Source of the DNA: Myxococcales bacterium | Lineage (GTDB): Bacteria; Myxococcota_A; Polyangia; Haliangiales; SHYZ01 | NCBI GenBank assembly: GCA_009692535.1 | Contig: SHYZ01000014.1 | Span: 1-33,710 of the forward strand | DNA length: 33,710 nucleotides | Direction: 5' to 3' | Part shown: piece by piece, positions 1 to 9,800 of the stretch | How positions within the stretch are numbered: the first letter of the stretch is position 1 | Layout of the letters: each line of letters begins with the position of its first letter | The notes under the pieces: generated by a model | Told to the model about the DNA's origin: nothing | Database searches by the model: none | Seen by the model: the letters and a program-made list of their open reading frames with translations, nothing else | Program-made: the position numbers and the translations under genes

Positions 1-27
1 GATGATCGCTCGGACTACAGTGCGTCC

Positions 28-1260
28 ATGAGCGCGACCAGCCACGCCATCGGCATCGTCGGTGCCGGAACCGCCGGAGCCGCCGCCGCGATCCTGCTCG
101 GTCGGGCCGGCCACAGGGTCACGCTGTTCGAGCGCGTCGCCGAGCCGAGTCCGGTCGGCGCCGGCATCACGCTGCAACCGACCGGGCAGGCGGCACTCGC
201 GCGCCTCGGACTGCTCGAGCCGATCCGCGCCAGCGGCGCACGGATCGATCGGCTGCACGCTCAGCGACGCGGCGGCCGCCCCCTCCTCGAGCTCGAGTAC
301 GCCGAGATCGATCCCGCGCTCCACGGCCTCGGCATCCACCGCGGCGTGCTGTTCGAGACCCTCTTCTCCGCGGCGCGCACCACCGCGACCGCCCACCTCG
401 GCATCACCATCACCGACAGCGTCGTCGACGCGCGCGGTCGCTGGCTCGTCGATGGCACCGGCGAGCGACACGGCCCATTCGAGCTCGTGATCGCCGCCGA
501 CGGCTCGGTGTGCGAGCTCCACGCGCTCGCCCCGCGTGTCCGCTCGCAGCCCTACCCGTGGGGCGCCCTCTGGTTCGTCGCTGCCGATCGTGACGGCGCG
601 CTCTCATCGCAGCGCGCACTCCTCCAGACTGTCGACGGTGCACGGTTGATGCTCGGCCTGCTACCGACCGGCCTCGCGCCCGGCGGCACGCACCCGGTGA
701 TCAGCCTGTTCTTCAGCCTGCGGGGCGATCAGGTCGACGCGTGGCGCGCCCGAGGCCTCGCCGCGTGGCGCGATCAGGTGCTCCGGCTCGATCCGCGCGC
801 CGAGCCGCTCCTCGATCAACTCAGCGACCTCGACCCGGTGCTCTTCACCCGCTACCGCGACGTCGCGATGTACCCGTGGCACACCGACCGCATGGTCTTC
901 CTCGGCGACGCAGCGCACGCGACCAGCCCGCAGCTCGGTCAGGGCGCCAACCTCGCGCTCATCGACGCGCTGGTGCTCGCCGACGCCCTCGCCGCCGAGG
1001 CGACCATTGCCGGCGCGCTCGCCCGTTACACGCGCGAACGCCGCGCTCACCTCGCGTTCTACCAGCTCGCGACGCGCGCCCTCACGCCGCTCTTTCAGAG
1101 CGACTCACGCCTCATCGGCTGGATGCGCGACCTGATTTTCCCCACCAGCCGCTGGCTCCGACCGCTGCGCCGCCGCATGGTGCTAACCATGATTGGCGCC
1201 GAGCGCGGCCTCATCCGCCGCGCCATGCCGCTCGACGACCTCACTCGACTCCTCGAGTAG
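28..1260 (+). CDS. FAD-dependent monooxygenase (PHBH/UbiH-like fold)
   Basis: A 410-residue flavoprotein that probably hydroxylates an aromatic or polycyclic substrate with NAD(P)H and O2. Visible motifs are the N-terminal dinucleotide-binding GAGTAG (residues 12-17) after a short hydrophobic strand, the central DG motif (159-160) that contacts FAD and NAD(P)H, and the C-terminal GDAAH motif (293-298, followed by the P-x-x-GQG-x-N stretch) that binds the FAD ribityl chain. Order and length match the para-hydroxybenzoate hydroxylase class. The start is the first ATG of the open frame; no strong ribosome binding site precedes it, and only 27 bases of upstream sequence are in the window, so it could be the downstream gene of an operon. 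It converges on the cytochrome gene with a 32-base gap. The substrate cannot be told from sequence. Confidence 0.9.
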   Translation: MSATSHAIGIVGAGTAGAAAAILLGRAGHRVTLFERVAEPSPVGAGITLQPTGQAALARLGLLEPIRASGARIDRLHAQRRGGRPLLELEYAEIDPALHGLGIHRGVLFETLFSAARTTATAHLGITITDSVVDARGRWLVDGTGERHGPFELVIAADGSVCELHALAPRVRSQPYPWGALWFVAADRDGALSSQRALLQTVDGARLMLGLLPTGLAPGGTHPVISLFFSLRGDQVDAWRARGLAAWRDQVLRLDPRAEPLLDQLSDLDPVLFTRYRDVAMYPWHTDRMVFLGDAAHATSPQLGQGANLALIDALVLADALAAEATIAGALARYTRERRAHLAFYQLATRALTPLFQSDSRLIGWMRDLIFPTSRWLRPLRRRMVLTMIGAERGLIRRAMPLDDLTRLLE

Positions 1261-1292
1261 CACCAAAGCAGTTTCGCCAGGCCGGCGCCGCG

Positions 1293-2336
1293 TTACTTCT
1301 TCCCGTGCGTCGCCACCAGGTACTGCACCACCTTGGTCGCGGTCTCGCCGTCGAACTCGGCCTCGTTCTCCTCGACCATCGCGACCACCACCGTGCGCCA
1401 GCCGGCCGCGTCGTCGGGGCCGTGCTTTTCGACCTGCGTCAGCTTGTGACACTGGCTGCACGTCTTCTCGTAGAGCGGCCGCACGCTCTCGGCATCGAAG
1501 GCGACCTCGGCGACGACCGGCGCGGCCGTGGCTGCGGCGACTTGCGCCGCCATCGCCTGCTGCTGCTTCTCACCCGCGCGTCGCCGCCGTGTCGACTCCT
1601 GCAGATCGGGCGTGATCGCGACGAGGTACGCAGTCACGTACGGCACGTCCTCGTCGGTGATGCGCAGGCCGAGCGTCGGCTTGTCCACCATCCGGTCGAC
1701 GACGTCGAGCCATCCATTGGCATCGCGAGGCTTGATGAGCACGGTCCTCAGGTCGTGGCAGGTGACGCACTTGTTGGTCAGCACCGCCTGCCCCTTCGCC
1801 AGCGCAGCGACGGTCGTCACCGCGGCCACGTCGATACTTTTACCGAAGTCGAGCGTCGCCAAGAGGCCCCGCGTCCGCTCGAGGTTCTTCTGCTCGAACA
1901 CCGCGCCGGTGTAAGCGTGCGCCCGCAGCGAGTAGGGCAGCGACAGGAACGCCATTAGGATTGTGCAGAGCATGATCCCCAGCCCGAGCGTCGGCATGGC
2001 GCCCGACTCAAAGTGCTTGAAGAAGCGCAGGATCGAAATCTTCACGATCACCAGCACGCCGATCGTCACCGCGAGCAGCGCGTGAATCACGGTGCGCACC
2101 GGCAACTCGACCTGGTAGCTCCAGAGCCGCGGCACCATCTGCACCATCATCACCACGTAGATGACGATGAACGCGACGCCGATCAGCCGGTGCACCATCC
2201 GCCAGGCGCGCGGTGCGGTGCTCTTGTGCGTCGCGTGGTCGAACGGATAGCTCCAGAGCCACGCCTGGAGCAGGACCGCCGCAATCGCGAGCAGAACGAA
2301 CACGATCCCAAGCCACATCGTCACGGTGGTGCTCAT
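1293..2336 (-). CDS. Membrane-anchored dihaem cytochrome c with four-helix N-terminal domain
   Basis: A 347-residue protein. The first ~140 residues form four hydrophobic segments (about 8-28, 47-67, 81-104, 115-135) with histidines at 34, 37, 49, 85 and 108, an arrangement that could hold a b-type haem. Two cytochrome c-like domains follow, with CVTCH at 190-194 and CSQCH at 293-297. Each is followed by a W-x-x-V-V-x-x-M stretch that could supply the distal methionine. An Ala/Gln-rich linker separates the haem domains. A membrane electron-transfer role with haem c outside the cytoplasm is inferred. The open frame extends further upstream, but the ATG at 2336 is preferred because its ATGA overlaps the stop of the SDR gene and the upstream residues are not protein-like. 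It is the second gene of that operon; the redox partner is unknown. Confidence 0.8.
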   Translation of the reverse strand: MSTTVTMWLGIVFVLLAIAAVLLQAWLWSYPFDHATHKSTAPRAWRMVHRLIGVAFIVIYVVMMVQMVPRLWSYQVELPVRTVIHALLAVTIGVLVIVKISILRFFKHFESGAMPTLGLGIMLCTILMAFLSLPYSLRAHAYTGAVFEQKNLERTRGLLATLDFGKSIDVAAVTTVAALAKGQAVLTNKCVTCHDLRTVLIKPRDANGWLDVVDRMVDKPTLGLRITDEDVPYVTAYLVAITPDLQESTRRRRAGEKQQQAMAAQVAAATAAPVVAEVAFDAESVRPLYEKTCSQCHKLTQVEKHGPDDAAGWRTVVVAMVEENEAEFDGETATKVVQYLVATHGKK

Positions 2337-3052
2337 GCAGGCTCCTCTTGGCTCTGACCATAGACCGGCATCAGCGCCCCGCTGGTCACGCGGTTCTGCG
2401 GCGACGCCAGAAATAGAATCGCGGCGGCCACGTCGCTCGGCTTCGGCCAGCGAGCAAAGTCGGCGTCCGGCCTCGCCTGCCGGTTCGCCGGCGTGTCCAT
2501 GATTGACGGCACGACCGCGTTCACGAAGATACCGTCGCGCCTGACCTCCTCGGCGAGGCACTTCGTCATCGACGCGACCGCGGCCTTCGATACCGCGTAG
2601 GCGAGCATGCCGCCGGTCGGCTCGAGCGCCGGACGAGCGGCGACGTTGACGATGCGGCCGCCCTGGCCACCGCCGGCACGCATGGCGACCACTGCCGCGC
2701 GGCAGCAGAGAAAGCAGGTCACCGCGTTCTGGTCGAGCTGCGCGCGCAGGTCGGCGAGGGTGGTCGATTCGATCGGCGCCATCGCGAACCCGCCGACCAG
2801 ATGGATCGATGCCCAGAGGCTCGGCAGCGCGCGATAGCAGGCGGCGACGGCGGCCTCGTCACAAAGGTCGACATCGGGGACGAGCTTTATCCGCTCGCGC
2901 GCCGTCGCTCCGCCGGCCGCAGCCGTCGAACCACCACGCACCGGCAGATGGATCGTGGCGCCCGCAGCGTGCAGCGTGTCCACGACCGCGCTGCCGAGCG
3001 CGCCGGTCCCCCCGGTGACGATGACGTGGCGACCAGCGAACTCCCCATCCAT
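2333..3052 (-). CDS. Short-chain dehydrogenase/reductase (SDR)
   Basis: A 239-residue Rossmann-fold oxidoreductase. The cofactor motif TGGTGALG lies at residues 13-20 and the active-site YAVSK at 152-156 (Tyr152, Lys156). The classical catalytic serine expected about 13 residues before the tyrosine is absent: the strand reads NVAARPAL, with alanines at 138-139. Activity may therefore be altered, or another residue may replace the serine. The start at 3052 was chosen because the open frame upstream is not SDR-like and the Rossmann strand begins a few residues later. Its stop overlaps the start of the membrane cytochrome gene by four bases (ATGA), so the two are almost certainly cotranscribed. 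The substrate is unknown. Confidence 0.88.
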   Translation of the reverse strand: MDGEFAGRHVIVTGGTGALGSAVVDTLHAAGATIHLPVRGGSTAAAGGATARERIKLVPDVDLCDEAAVAACYRALPSLWASIHLVGGFAMAPIESTTLADLRAQLDQNAVTCFLCCRAAVVAMRAGGGQGGRIVNVAARPALEPTGGMLAYAVSKAAVASMTKCLAEEVRRDGIFVNAVVPSIMDTPANRQARPDADFARWPKPSDVAAAILFLASPQNRVTSGALMPVYGQSQEEPA

Positions 3053-3189
3053 GCTGGCGACGACTATCGCCTTGCACAGGCAGTGAGTCCACAAGCGCAA
3101 CGGTGACGACGCTCGGTCACCGCGCCGGTCGTGGTTGTGTCCCACCGAGAGCGTGCATGGCACACTCCACCGCGAGGCGACTACCGATC

Positions 3190-4680
3190 ATGCGCGACAA
3201 GCTCATTGGCCATCAGGTGCATCCCCGTTGGGTCCGAATGACCAGCCTGTTCATGCTCGCACTCAGCGCGTCGTGTGGCAGCAGCAGCGCCGTGCGCGCT
3301 CCGGCAGCTGTGTCTGCCCCCGCCCCCGCTGCGGCTCCCGCTGCGGCTCCCGCTGCGGCCCCCGCCGCTGCACGCACTGCCGACGTCGCGGCCATGCGCG
3401 CAGCACTCGCGCATGTGCCGGCCGACGCCTTCGTCGTCGGGGCATTCGACGCCGGCGGCCCCTTCCTCGACGCCTCGCTCGGCGCCATGCCGTTCTTCCA
3501 GTTCGAGGCCGCCCGGGCCGACGCCCTGCGCGCCGAGCTCGACGCGTTCCTCCGGCGCCGCACCGGGCTCACGCTCGCCAAAGTCGGCGCCCTCGCCTTC
3601 TTCTGCTCGCCCGCCGGCTGTGCCGCGCTGCTCCCGGGTGTTGCCGGCGTGCTCCTGCCCGCGCTGAGCGCTCCGGGCGACGAGACCCTCGATCTCGCGG
3701 TCGCTCAGCGTGGCTCGCTGCTGATGGTCGGAATGCCGGCTGCAGTCGCCGCGGCGAGGGCTGCGGACGGATCCGACGCGCTTGCCGCACCGCTCGTCGC
3801 CCTCGTCGCGGAGCGGATCACCGGCTCGGCTGGCTCGGTCGCCGCGGTGGACTTCATGGCCATTCCCGAAGAGGAGGTCCGCACGACCGTCGCGCAGTTC
3901 GGCGTCAAACGCGGCGCGCTCTCGATCATGGGCAGCATGCTGCGGGTCGAGGCGTTCGGCCCCGAGCCACGCCTCCGCGGACTCGTGCGGATGATCGAGG
4001 GCGGTATCGCGATGGCCCTTACGATGCTCGAGGTAAAGAAGGAGCGCGCAGTCGAGGACGGCCCGTTGCTCGAGGGAGCGTCGATGATCATCGCGGCCCA
4101 CCTCGCCGCGCAGGCCAAGGCGTCGCTGCAACTGAAGGTCGAAGGGGGCCGGCTGCTGGTCGAAGCTCCCCTCGGTCTCAACAGCGCGACCGTCCTTCCG
4201 CTCATCGGCGCGCTCGCGGCGGTCGCGATTCCAGCGTTCATGAAGTACATGCGCAAGGCGAAGACTGCCGAGGCGGTGAAGAACGTCAAGTCACTGTACG
4301 ACGGTGCCAGGACCTACTATGAGAACGCTAGCGGCGCCGGGCTCGGCAGGGCGAAGCGAGCATTCCCGCCGTCGGCGCGGATGGCCCCGCCCCTCGGCAC
4401 ATGCTGCAGTCAGCCCGACCACAAGTGCCAGGTCGATGCCTCGCTCTGGAACAACGCCACTTGGAACATGCTCAAGTTCTCGATGGACGACCCGCACTAC
4501 TACTCCTACGAGTTCATCTCGAGCGGCGTCGGCAGCGACGCAGTTTTCACCGCGCGCGCCATCGGCGACCTCGATTGCGACTCGAACTACTCCACCTTCG
4601 AGATGGTCGGGTCAATCAACGCTCTCGACGGCAGCCTCGTCGGCTCTGCCGGTCTGTTCAATCAGAACGAGCTCGACTAA
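3190..4680 (+). CDS. Lipoprotein with C-terminal type IV pilin-like domain
   Basis: About 496 residues from the chosen ATG. The N-terminus has a basic stretch, a hydrophobic core and a lipobox-like ALSASC (Cys29), suggesting a lipoprotein. An Ala/Pro linker follows, encoded by three 12-base tandem units from 3328. A ~290-residue domain of unknown family comes next. From about residue 336 the protein reads GALAAVAIPAFMKYMRKAKT and continues like the body of a major pilin, with a conserved C-terminal segment rich in Tyr, Cys and Asp. The prepilin leader and Glu5 part (FTLIELMIVV) that normally precedes this helix is missing, so it cannot be cleaved as a normal prepilin. Other starts at 3103, 3157 and 3238 are possible; 3190 gives the best signal peptide. 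It converges on the minor pilin operon, which supports a pilus-related role. Function unknown. Confidence 0.75.
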   Translation: MRDKLIGHQVHPRWVRMTSLFMLALSASCGSSSAVRAPAAVSAPAPAAAPAAAPAAAPAAARTADVAAMRAALAHVPADAFVVGAFDAGGPFLDASLGAMPFFQFEAARADALRAELDAFLRRRTGLTLAKVGALAFFCSPAGCAALLPGVAGVLLPALSAPGDETLDLAVAQRGSLLMVGMPAAVAAARAADGSDALAAPLVALVAERITGSAGSVAAVDFMAIPEEEVRTTVAQFGVKRGALSIMGSMLRVEAFGPEPRLRGLVRMIEGGIAMALTMLEVKKERAVEDGPLLEGASMIIAAHLAAQAKASLQLKVEGGRLLVEAPLGLNSATVLPLIGALAAVAIPAFMKYMRKAKTAEAVKNVKSLYDGARTYYENASGAGLGRAKRAFPPSARMAPPLGTCCSQPDHKCQVDASLWNNATWNMLKFSMDDPHYYSYEFISSGVGSDAVFTARAIGDLDCDSNYSTFEMVGSINALDGSLVGSAGLFNQNELD

Positions 4681-4717
4681 CCGCGCCGCGCCGCTCGGGC
4701 CTCACGCCCCGATGCGG

Positions 4718-5302
4718 CTACCAACCCTTGAACATCGTCGCGATGCCAGAGACCGGCAGCACGAACACGCGATACTCATCGGCAGGGCCAACGCGCTTGC
4801 GGAAGTAGAGCGTCATCGCGTCGGCGCGGCCGTTCGGGAAGAAGTACTTGTTGACCGTGCCGCCACCGAGCAGCGGCGCGGCCACACCACCCGGCTCGCT
4901 CTGCGCGGCAGCGGAGACCGCGACCAGCTCGACCGTGCCGGAAAAGAACAGCTCGCCCGCTGGACGCCAGGTCGCGCTCGTCGAGGGCGCGGGCTCCTCG
5001 ACGAGATCGAAGATCCGCAGCACGTTGCGTCCCGACACCGAGCTGAACTCGACGCGCACCCGCGCCGTCGTCCCGAGCGCGGCCGCGACCGGCGCGCGCA
5101 CCGGGCCCGCCTCGACCGCATGACGGCGCGCCTCGGAGAGCATGCCCTGCGCCGAGCGCGCCGCCTCGGGCACCGGGTGCCCTTTCGGGCCATTCACCGC
5201 GAGCGCGACGAGCACGGACATGATCGACACGACCACCATCAGCTCGACGAGCGACATGCCCGCCGCGCGCGACCTGCGAGGAACGGCCCGCGTGCGGCTC
5301 AC
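4718..5302 (-). CDS. Minor pilin, FimT/FimU-GspH family
   Basis: A 194-residue prepilin. A basic leader ends at Gly15, followed by MSLVELMVVVSIMSVLVALA, with Glu20 as the conserved Glu5 of mature pilins. Cleavage and N-methylation by the prepilin peptidase PilD would occur at Gly15|Met16. The C-terminal domain is unremarkable but of GspH/FimT size. In type IV pili such proteins join PilV, PilW and PilX in a complex that primes pilus assembly in the inner membrane and ends up at the tip with PilY1. It is the last gene of the operon and its start overlaps the stop of the pilW-like gene by four bases. FimT versus FimU cannot be decided by reading. Confidence 0.85.
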   Translation of the reverse strand: MSRTRAVPRRSRAAGMSLVELMVVVSIMSVLVALAVNGPKGHPVPEAARSAQGMLSEARRHAVEAGPVRAPVAAALGTTARVRVEFSSVSGRNVLRIFDLVEEPAPSTSATWRPAGELFFSGTVELVAVSAAAQSEPGGVAAPLLGGGTVNKYFFPNGRADAMTLYFRKRVGPADEYRVFVLPVSGIATMFKGW

Positions 5303-6429
5303 AGGCCGATCCCCAGGTTGCGGAATTCGACGAGGCTCGAGGTGTAACGGTAGAGGTGGTTGCCGTGGTAGCGCGAGGTCGTGTCGGCCACCGGCACGAC
5401 GATCGCCGGCCGATCACCGATGCCGTTGTGCGCCAGCGGCTTCCCGGCGGCGATGAGCTCGGGCGTGCGCGCGCTCGCGACGCCCTCGATGTCGCTCACG
5501 GTGCGCGCCACGAGTGAGATGCGCGCCTGCAGCAACTGGCGGTCGGCGGTGAGCAGCGTCGGCGATTCCATATTGTCCGACGAGTACCAATTCCGCTTTG
5601 GGTCGCCGTCGCTGTCGTGATCAATCAGGCCGTTCGGATCGTAGACCCGGAGCGCGACCTGCAGGTCGACGAACCCGAGCGCGAGATCCTGCCAGTCACC
5701 GGCGACGAATTCGGCCGACGGGGACACCTGCAGCACGCCGCGCCGGTCGTTCGGCTTGATCCGATAGGTGCGCGCCGCGAACTTCACGGCGACGGTGTTG
5801 CCGTCGTAGGGGCTCGACGTCGAGACGCTCAGGCACTGCGCGTTCGCCGACAGGTTCCACGGGACGGCGCCGGCCGCATGCTCGAGTCGATCAAAGCGGC
5901 CGGTCGTCTTGCCGGTGATCTTCATGACGCAGGAGGTCCCCTTGCCCGGATCCGCGCGGCGGACGAGCGCCGCCGTGTCGTTGACCGCGAAGCAGACCGA
6001 GCTCGACACTCGCGTCTCGCCCGAGTTCCACGCCGCGGAGCTTGTCGAGCCCGACGCAGTCGAGTTGCCCGGACCGGTCACCCCCGCGAGACAGCTAAGG
6101 TCCGCGCCGAGGAGGCGCAGCTTGTCCGGTCCCGTCCGGTCGGCGTCGTTGTCCACCGTGACCGCCGGATAGATGAGGTCGACCCCGCTCGCGCCGAGGT
6201 GGAGGTTTGCGGCCAGAGCGCCCGCCTGCCGCAGATCGCGCACGAGCATGTCCTTGGCGGTGCGGAGCGTCTGCTGCAGCTCGGAGACGCGCATCTGGCT
6301 GCGGTAAGTGAGCGAGCTCTGGCCGTAGATACGAAACGTGAAGCCGACCGCGAGCGACGAGACCAGCAGCGTCACCATCAACTCGACGAGCGTGACGCCA
6401 CGTTCGCTCCGCCGCCCGCACGCCGTCAC
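5299..6429 (-). CDS. pilW: Minor pilin PilW-like
   Basis: A 376-residue prepilin. The leader ends at Gly11 and is followed by VTLVELMVTLLVSSLAVGFT, with Glu16 at the Glu5 position. After the transmembrane helix comes the amphipathic stretch typical of PilW (S-x-L-x-x-T-x-x-x-x-x-R-x-A-K-D-M-L-x-R-D-L-R-Q-A-G), then a long globular domain with several cysteines. Length and the RDLRQAG signature separate it from the smaller PilV and FimT proteins. Role by family: an inner-membrane priming-complex member that bridges the other minor pilins. Four-base overlaps at both ends link it translationally to pilV and the fimT-like gene. Confidence 0.88.
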   Translation of the reverse strand: MTACGRRSERGVTLVELMVTLLVSSLAVGFTFRIYGQSSLTYRSQMRVSELQQTLRTAKDMLVRDLRQAGALAANLHLGASGVDLIYPAVTVDNDADRTGPDKLRLLGADLSCLAGVTGPGNSTASGSTSSAAWNSGETRVSSSVCFAVNDTAALVRRADPGKGTSCVMKITGKTTGRFDRLEHAAGAVPWNLSANAQCLSVSTSSPYDGNTVAVKFAARTYRIKPNDRRGVLQVSPSAEFVAGDWQDLALGFVDLQVALRVYDPNGLIDHDSDGDPKRNWYSSDNMESPTLLTADRQLLQARISLVARTVSDIEGVASARTPELIAAGKPLAHNGIGDRPAIVVPVADTTSRYHGNHLYRYTSSLVEFRNLGIGL

Positions 6430-6833
6430 AGGTTCTCCTGTCGCGTGCGGAGCATCTCGAAGCGCGCGGTGCGCGGCTCGCCGTCGTTGCCGTCCTCGGC
6501 AAACGTGCAGGTCGTCGTGATCACCACGAGCTCGGCCTGCAACGGGACCGGTGCGACCGCGTAGGAGATGCGGTAGGTGACCGCCTGCACCACCTGGGCG
6601 GTAAGCGCGCCGGCGCCAGCCTCGACGGCAACGATGGTCTTCGCGCGAAGGTCCTCCATCACCTCTTCGGCGTAGTGCGAGCAGCGCGTGTAGCGGGACG
6701 CGTCGCGATTGCCGCGCATCGTCGTCATCTGCATCAGCATCACGCCCGAGAGCCCGATCACCATGATCACCAAGGCGACGAGCACCTCGACCATCGTGAA
6801 GCCCGCCTGCGGCTGACGCGCGCGCACGGTCAC
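6426..6833 (-). CDS. pilV: Minor pilin PilV-like
   Basis: A 135-residue prepilin with a short basic leader ending at Gly11, then FTMVEVLVALVIMVIGLSGV, with Glu16 as the conserved Glu5. The M-V-E-V-L-V-A-L core followed by a G-L-x-G-V-M-x-M-Q stretch is the PilV/GspI signature. The predicted mature form is a small pseudopilin with a single N-terminal helix. By family it connects PilY1 to the rest of the minor pilin complex. Its start codon overlaps the pilY1 stop by four bases and its stop overlaps the pilW start, so translational coupling should keep the amounts of these proteins matched. Confidence 0.88.
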   Translation of the reverse strand: MTVRARQPQAGFTMVEVLVALVIMVIGLSGVMLMQMTTMRGNRDASRYTRCSHYAEEVMEDLRAKTIVAVEAGAGALTAQVVQAVTYRISYAVAPVPLQAELVVITTTCTFAEDGNDGEPRTARFEMLRTRQENL

Positions 6834-9800
6834 TGCGCCTGCCGGTAACTCACGAGCGACATGGTGTCGCTGCTGGTGCCGCCAGCGCCGGTGCCGCTGC
6901 CGCTGCCGCTGCTGCCGCCGGTGGTTCGATTGCCCGCGGTCACCACCGCGCCCTGCACCGTGACGGCGTAGAGCTTGCCGTGGTCTGCGTAGACCGGCGC
7001 GGCGATGCGCGAGCCGACCGACATCGTCTCGGTCACGACGAACGTGTTGGCGTCGAGGGTTGTGAGCAGGCCCGCCGTCGAGGCGCAGATGCCGGTGCCC
7101 GAGACTATCTTCCCCGCCGAGACGATGAGCTGCCCGGCGTTGTAGGCCACGCCGCCGTAGAACTTGTAGCCGGTATTGCCGAGCAGCTTGCTGCGCACCG
7201 CGCCGTTCTTCGCGTAGACGGCGAAGAGCGCGTTCTGCGCGGTCGCCGGCGTGTCATCGGTGCCACCGGTACCAAAGTAGACGACCAGGTCGCCAGTCGC
7301 GTCGGGCGCGACGGCGACCGTGCCGGCGATCGCGCGCTCGGCTCCAAGCGCGGCGCTCGTGTACAGCGTCGAGAACAGCGCCCGCGTGGCGCCGAGGCCG
7401 ACGTTGACGCCGCCGAGTGAGCCACCGGTGGCGGCGTTGAGCTGCCAGACGCGCCCCTTGTTGTCGGCGAAGAAGAGCCGATCGATGTAGCCGTCCTCCT
7501 GCGTGCCGCCATACACACCGGCGTCATCAGTCTCGGCGGCAGCGATGTCGGTCGTGATGTGCGCGAGCGTGTCGTTGAGATCGAAGCGCCAGACCAGCTC
7601 GCCGGTGGTGAGATCGACCGCGTAGACCGTGTCGCCGACGTCGCTAGGGGCGGGATATCCGCCCGAGGCGAACACCGCGAGCCAACGCTCGGTCGAGCCG
7701 GACTTGGTGCGGATCACCGCCGGCTTCGAGCGGGTGGGTCCCATGTTGGTGTCGGTAAAGTGCCAGAGCGGCCGCGGACCGAGGACGGAGCTGGTCGTGG
7801 CGTCGAGCGTCTCGCTCACGTCGAGCGCGAAGACCGAGCGCCCGCCGCCCCCTTCGCCCGAGACCAGCACGGTCGCGAAGCGGCCGCCTACCATCGCGCT
7901 CGCCAGCGTCGGCGAGCCGTCGACGTAGGCACTCAGTTGGAGCGCCGAGCCGTTGGTCGTCAGGTTGAGCGCGCGATCGCTCGCGATGCGCCGCGCTACG
8001 TCGTACGGCACGAAGGCCCACGCCTCCTGGCCGTTGGTCGCGGCGGTCGCGCGCGCCGGATCGGTGTGGAAGGCGTGGAGTGCGCCGTCCTTCGCGCCGA
8101 CGAGCACGAGCTGCTTGCGTCGCGCGTGCTCGGTCACATACGCATCGATCGCGGTGCGCACCGGCGCCGTGGTCGTCGCGTACGAATACCAGTAGGGGCG
8201 CTTGGGTGGCGTCAGCAGCGCGACGGTGGAGTGTTCCACCGCGCCGAGACGCTGCTTGGCAGCGCCCAAGCCGAAGCGATTCGAGCGCTGCCAGGTGATG
8301 AGCGTCCGCGCCGCGGCGGTGTCGGCAGCGCCGAGCGTGGCCTGCAGGTTCGGGCGCGACGCGGTGGCGAGGTCGAAGTCGAGTAGGTCGGCGCGATTGC
8401 AGTTGGTCCCGCCGCCGGAGCGGCAAGAGGTGACCGTGAACATCTTGCGCGCGCTGTCCGACGCGGCGTCGAGGAGCGCCGACGCCTCCCAGAGCGGACG
8501 CTGGGTCTCCTCGCTGAGCGCGAACAGTCGCCCGCGATCACCGGGCGCCTTGAGCGCGCCGAGGTAGACGATGCCGTCGCGCGCCACCGGGCCCGCGCGA
8601 TAGTGAAACTTCGCGTTGACCCACGTGTAATAGATTTCCATCGCCGTGATCGACGGCGTCCGCTTGTGGGTGGGATCAGACGCCAGCTGAGCGCGCCACA
8701 TGATCGAGGTGCCGGTCTCCTCGGTAAATGACGCGCAGTAGCCGGGCATGCCCACACAGGGGAACGCCTCCACCTCCGGAACGCCGCCCGTGATCGATGC
8801 GAAGTACCGGATCGCCGTGCCGCCGGGCAGACGATGCTCGGGGACGAGCCGAACCTCGACGATTGTCGCCTCCTCGGTAGCCGGGGTCGTCGCTGTGATG
8901 ACGTTGGAGCTCACGCTGCCGCTGTCGACGTAGTTCTGATCGACCCGGTTGGCGAAGAGGTAGTAGGTGCCAGAGTGATTGCCGTCGGCGATCAGGAAGT
9001 CGGCGGTGGTGGTGGGATCGTGGTCGTAGTCGATCACGAAGCCGAGGTCGAAGTCGAAGAGCCGTCCCGGCGAGTGCGGTTCCTGGTGCGTCGTCAGCGT
9101 CATCGTTGTACCCAGCGCGAACGGCGTCGCGCTGCGGTTGTTTCGGTAGTAGAACGACTTGCCACCCATGTGATCGCGGAGCGCCGGCGATGAGGCGTAG
9201 ACCCAGTTCTCGGTGCCGACGATGAGGTCGCGCGCTCCGTCGAGTGAGAAGTCGACGGCGAGGATGACGGTCGCCGCACCCGGGAACGTGATGCTCTGGA
9301 AGGCCGCCGCGACGCCGCCGCCCGACAACCCGAGGTAGAGGCGCAGCTCGCCGGAGGAGACGCCGCCGATCACGAGATCGGGGAGGCTGTCACCGGTGAC
9401 ATCGACGTAGGTGAGCGCGGAGACGCCGTAGGTCCCGAGGCCCACCCTCGAGACAAGGTTTGCGGCGCGCGCAAACGCCGGCCGCATGCCGCCACCGTTC
9501 AGCAGCACGCGCACCTCGCCGCCATGCGTCTCCGGCACCGACGGCGAGCCGAAGACGATGTCGGTGCGCAGATCCCCGTTCACGTCGGCGGACGCCATGT
9601 TGACCGCCGGGTAGCCGAGCGGCCCCAGGTCGGAGAGGTCGCCGAACGTGTACGGCGCGAGGAACGACGTGCGCCCCGCCGAGAGCGTCCGCGCCGGGTC
9701 GCGCAGGAACATCACCGCGCGGGTCGGCAGCGAGGTGTCGGCGATGCTCTCGCCGCGCACGTAGCCAAAGTCGTCCCAGCCGTCGCCGTTAAAATCGCCA

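Noticed and set aside
3328-3363. Short tandem 12-base units considered as a CRISPR-like or regulatory repeat
   Set aside because: They simply encode an Ala/Pro linker after the lipobox and have no spacers.
3135-4322. Second plus-strand frame overlapping the lipoprotein-pilin gene
   Set aside because: Arg-rich composition and no motif; the other frame has a lipobox and pilin-like segment.
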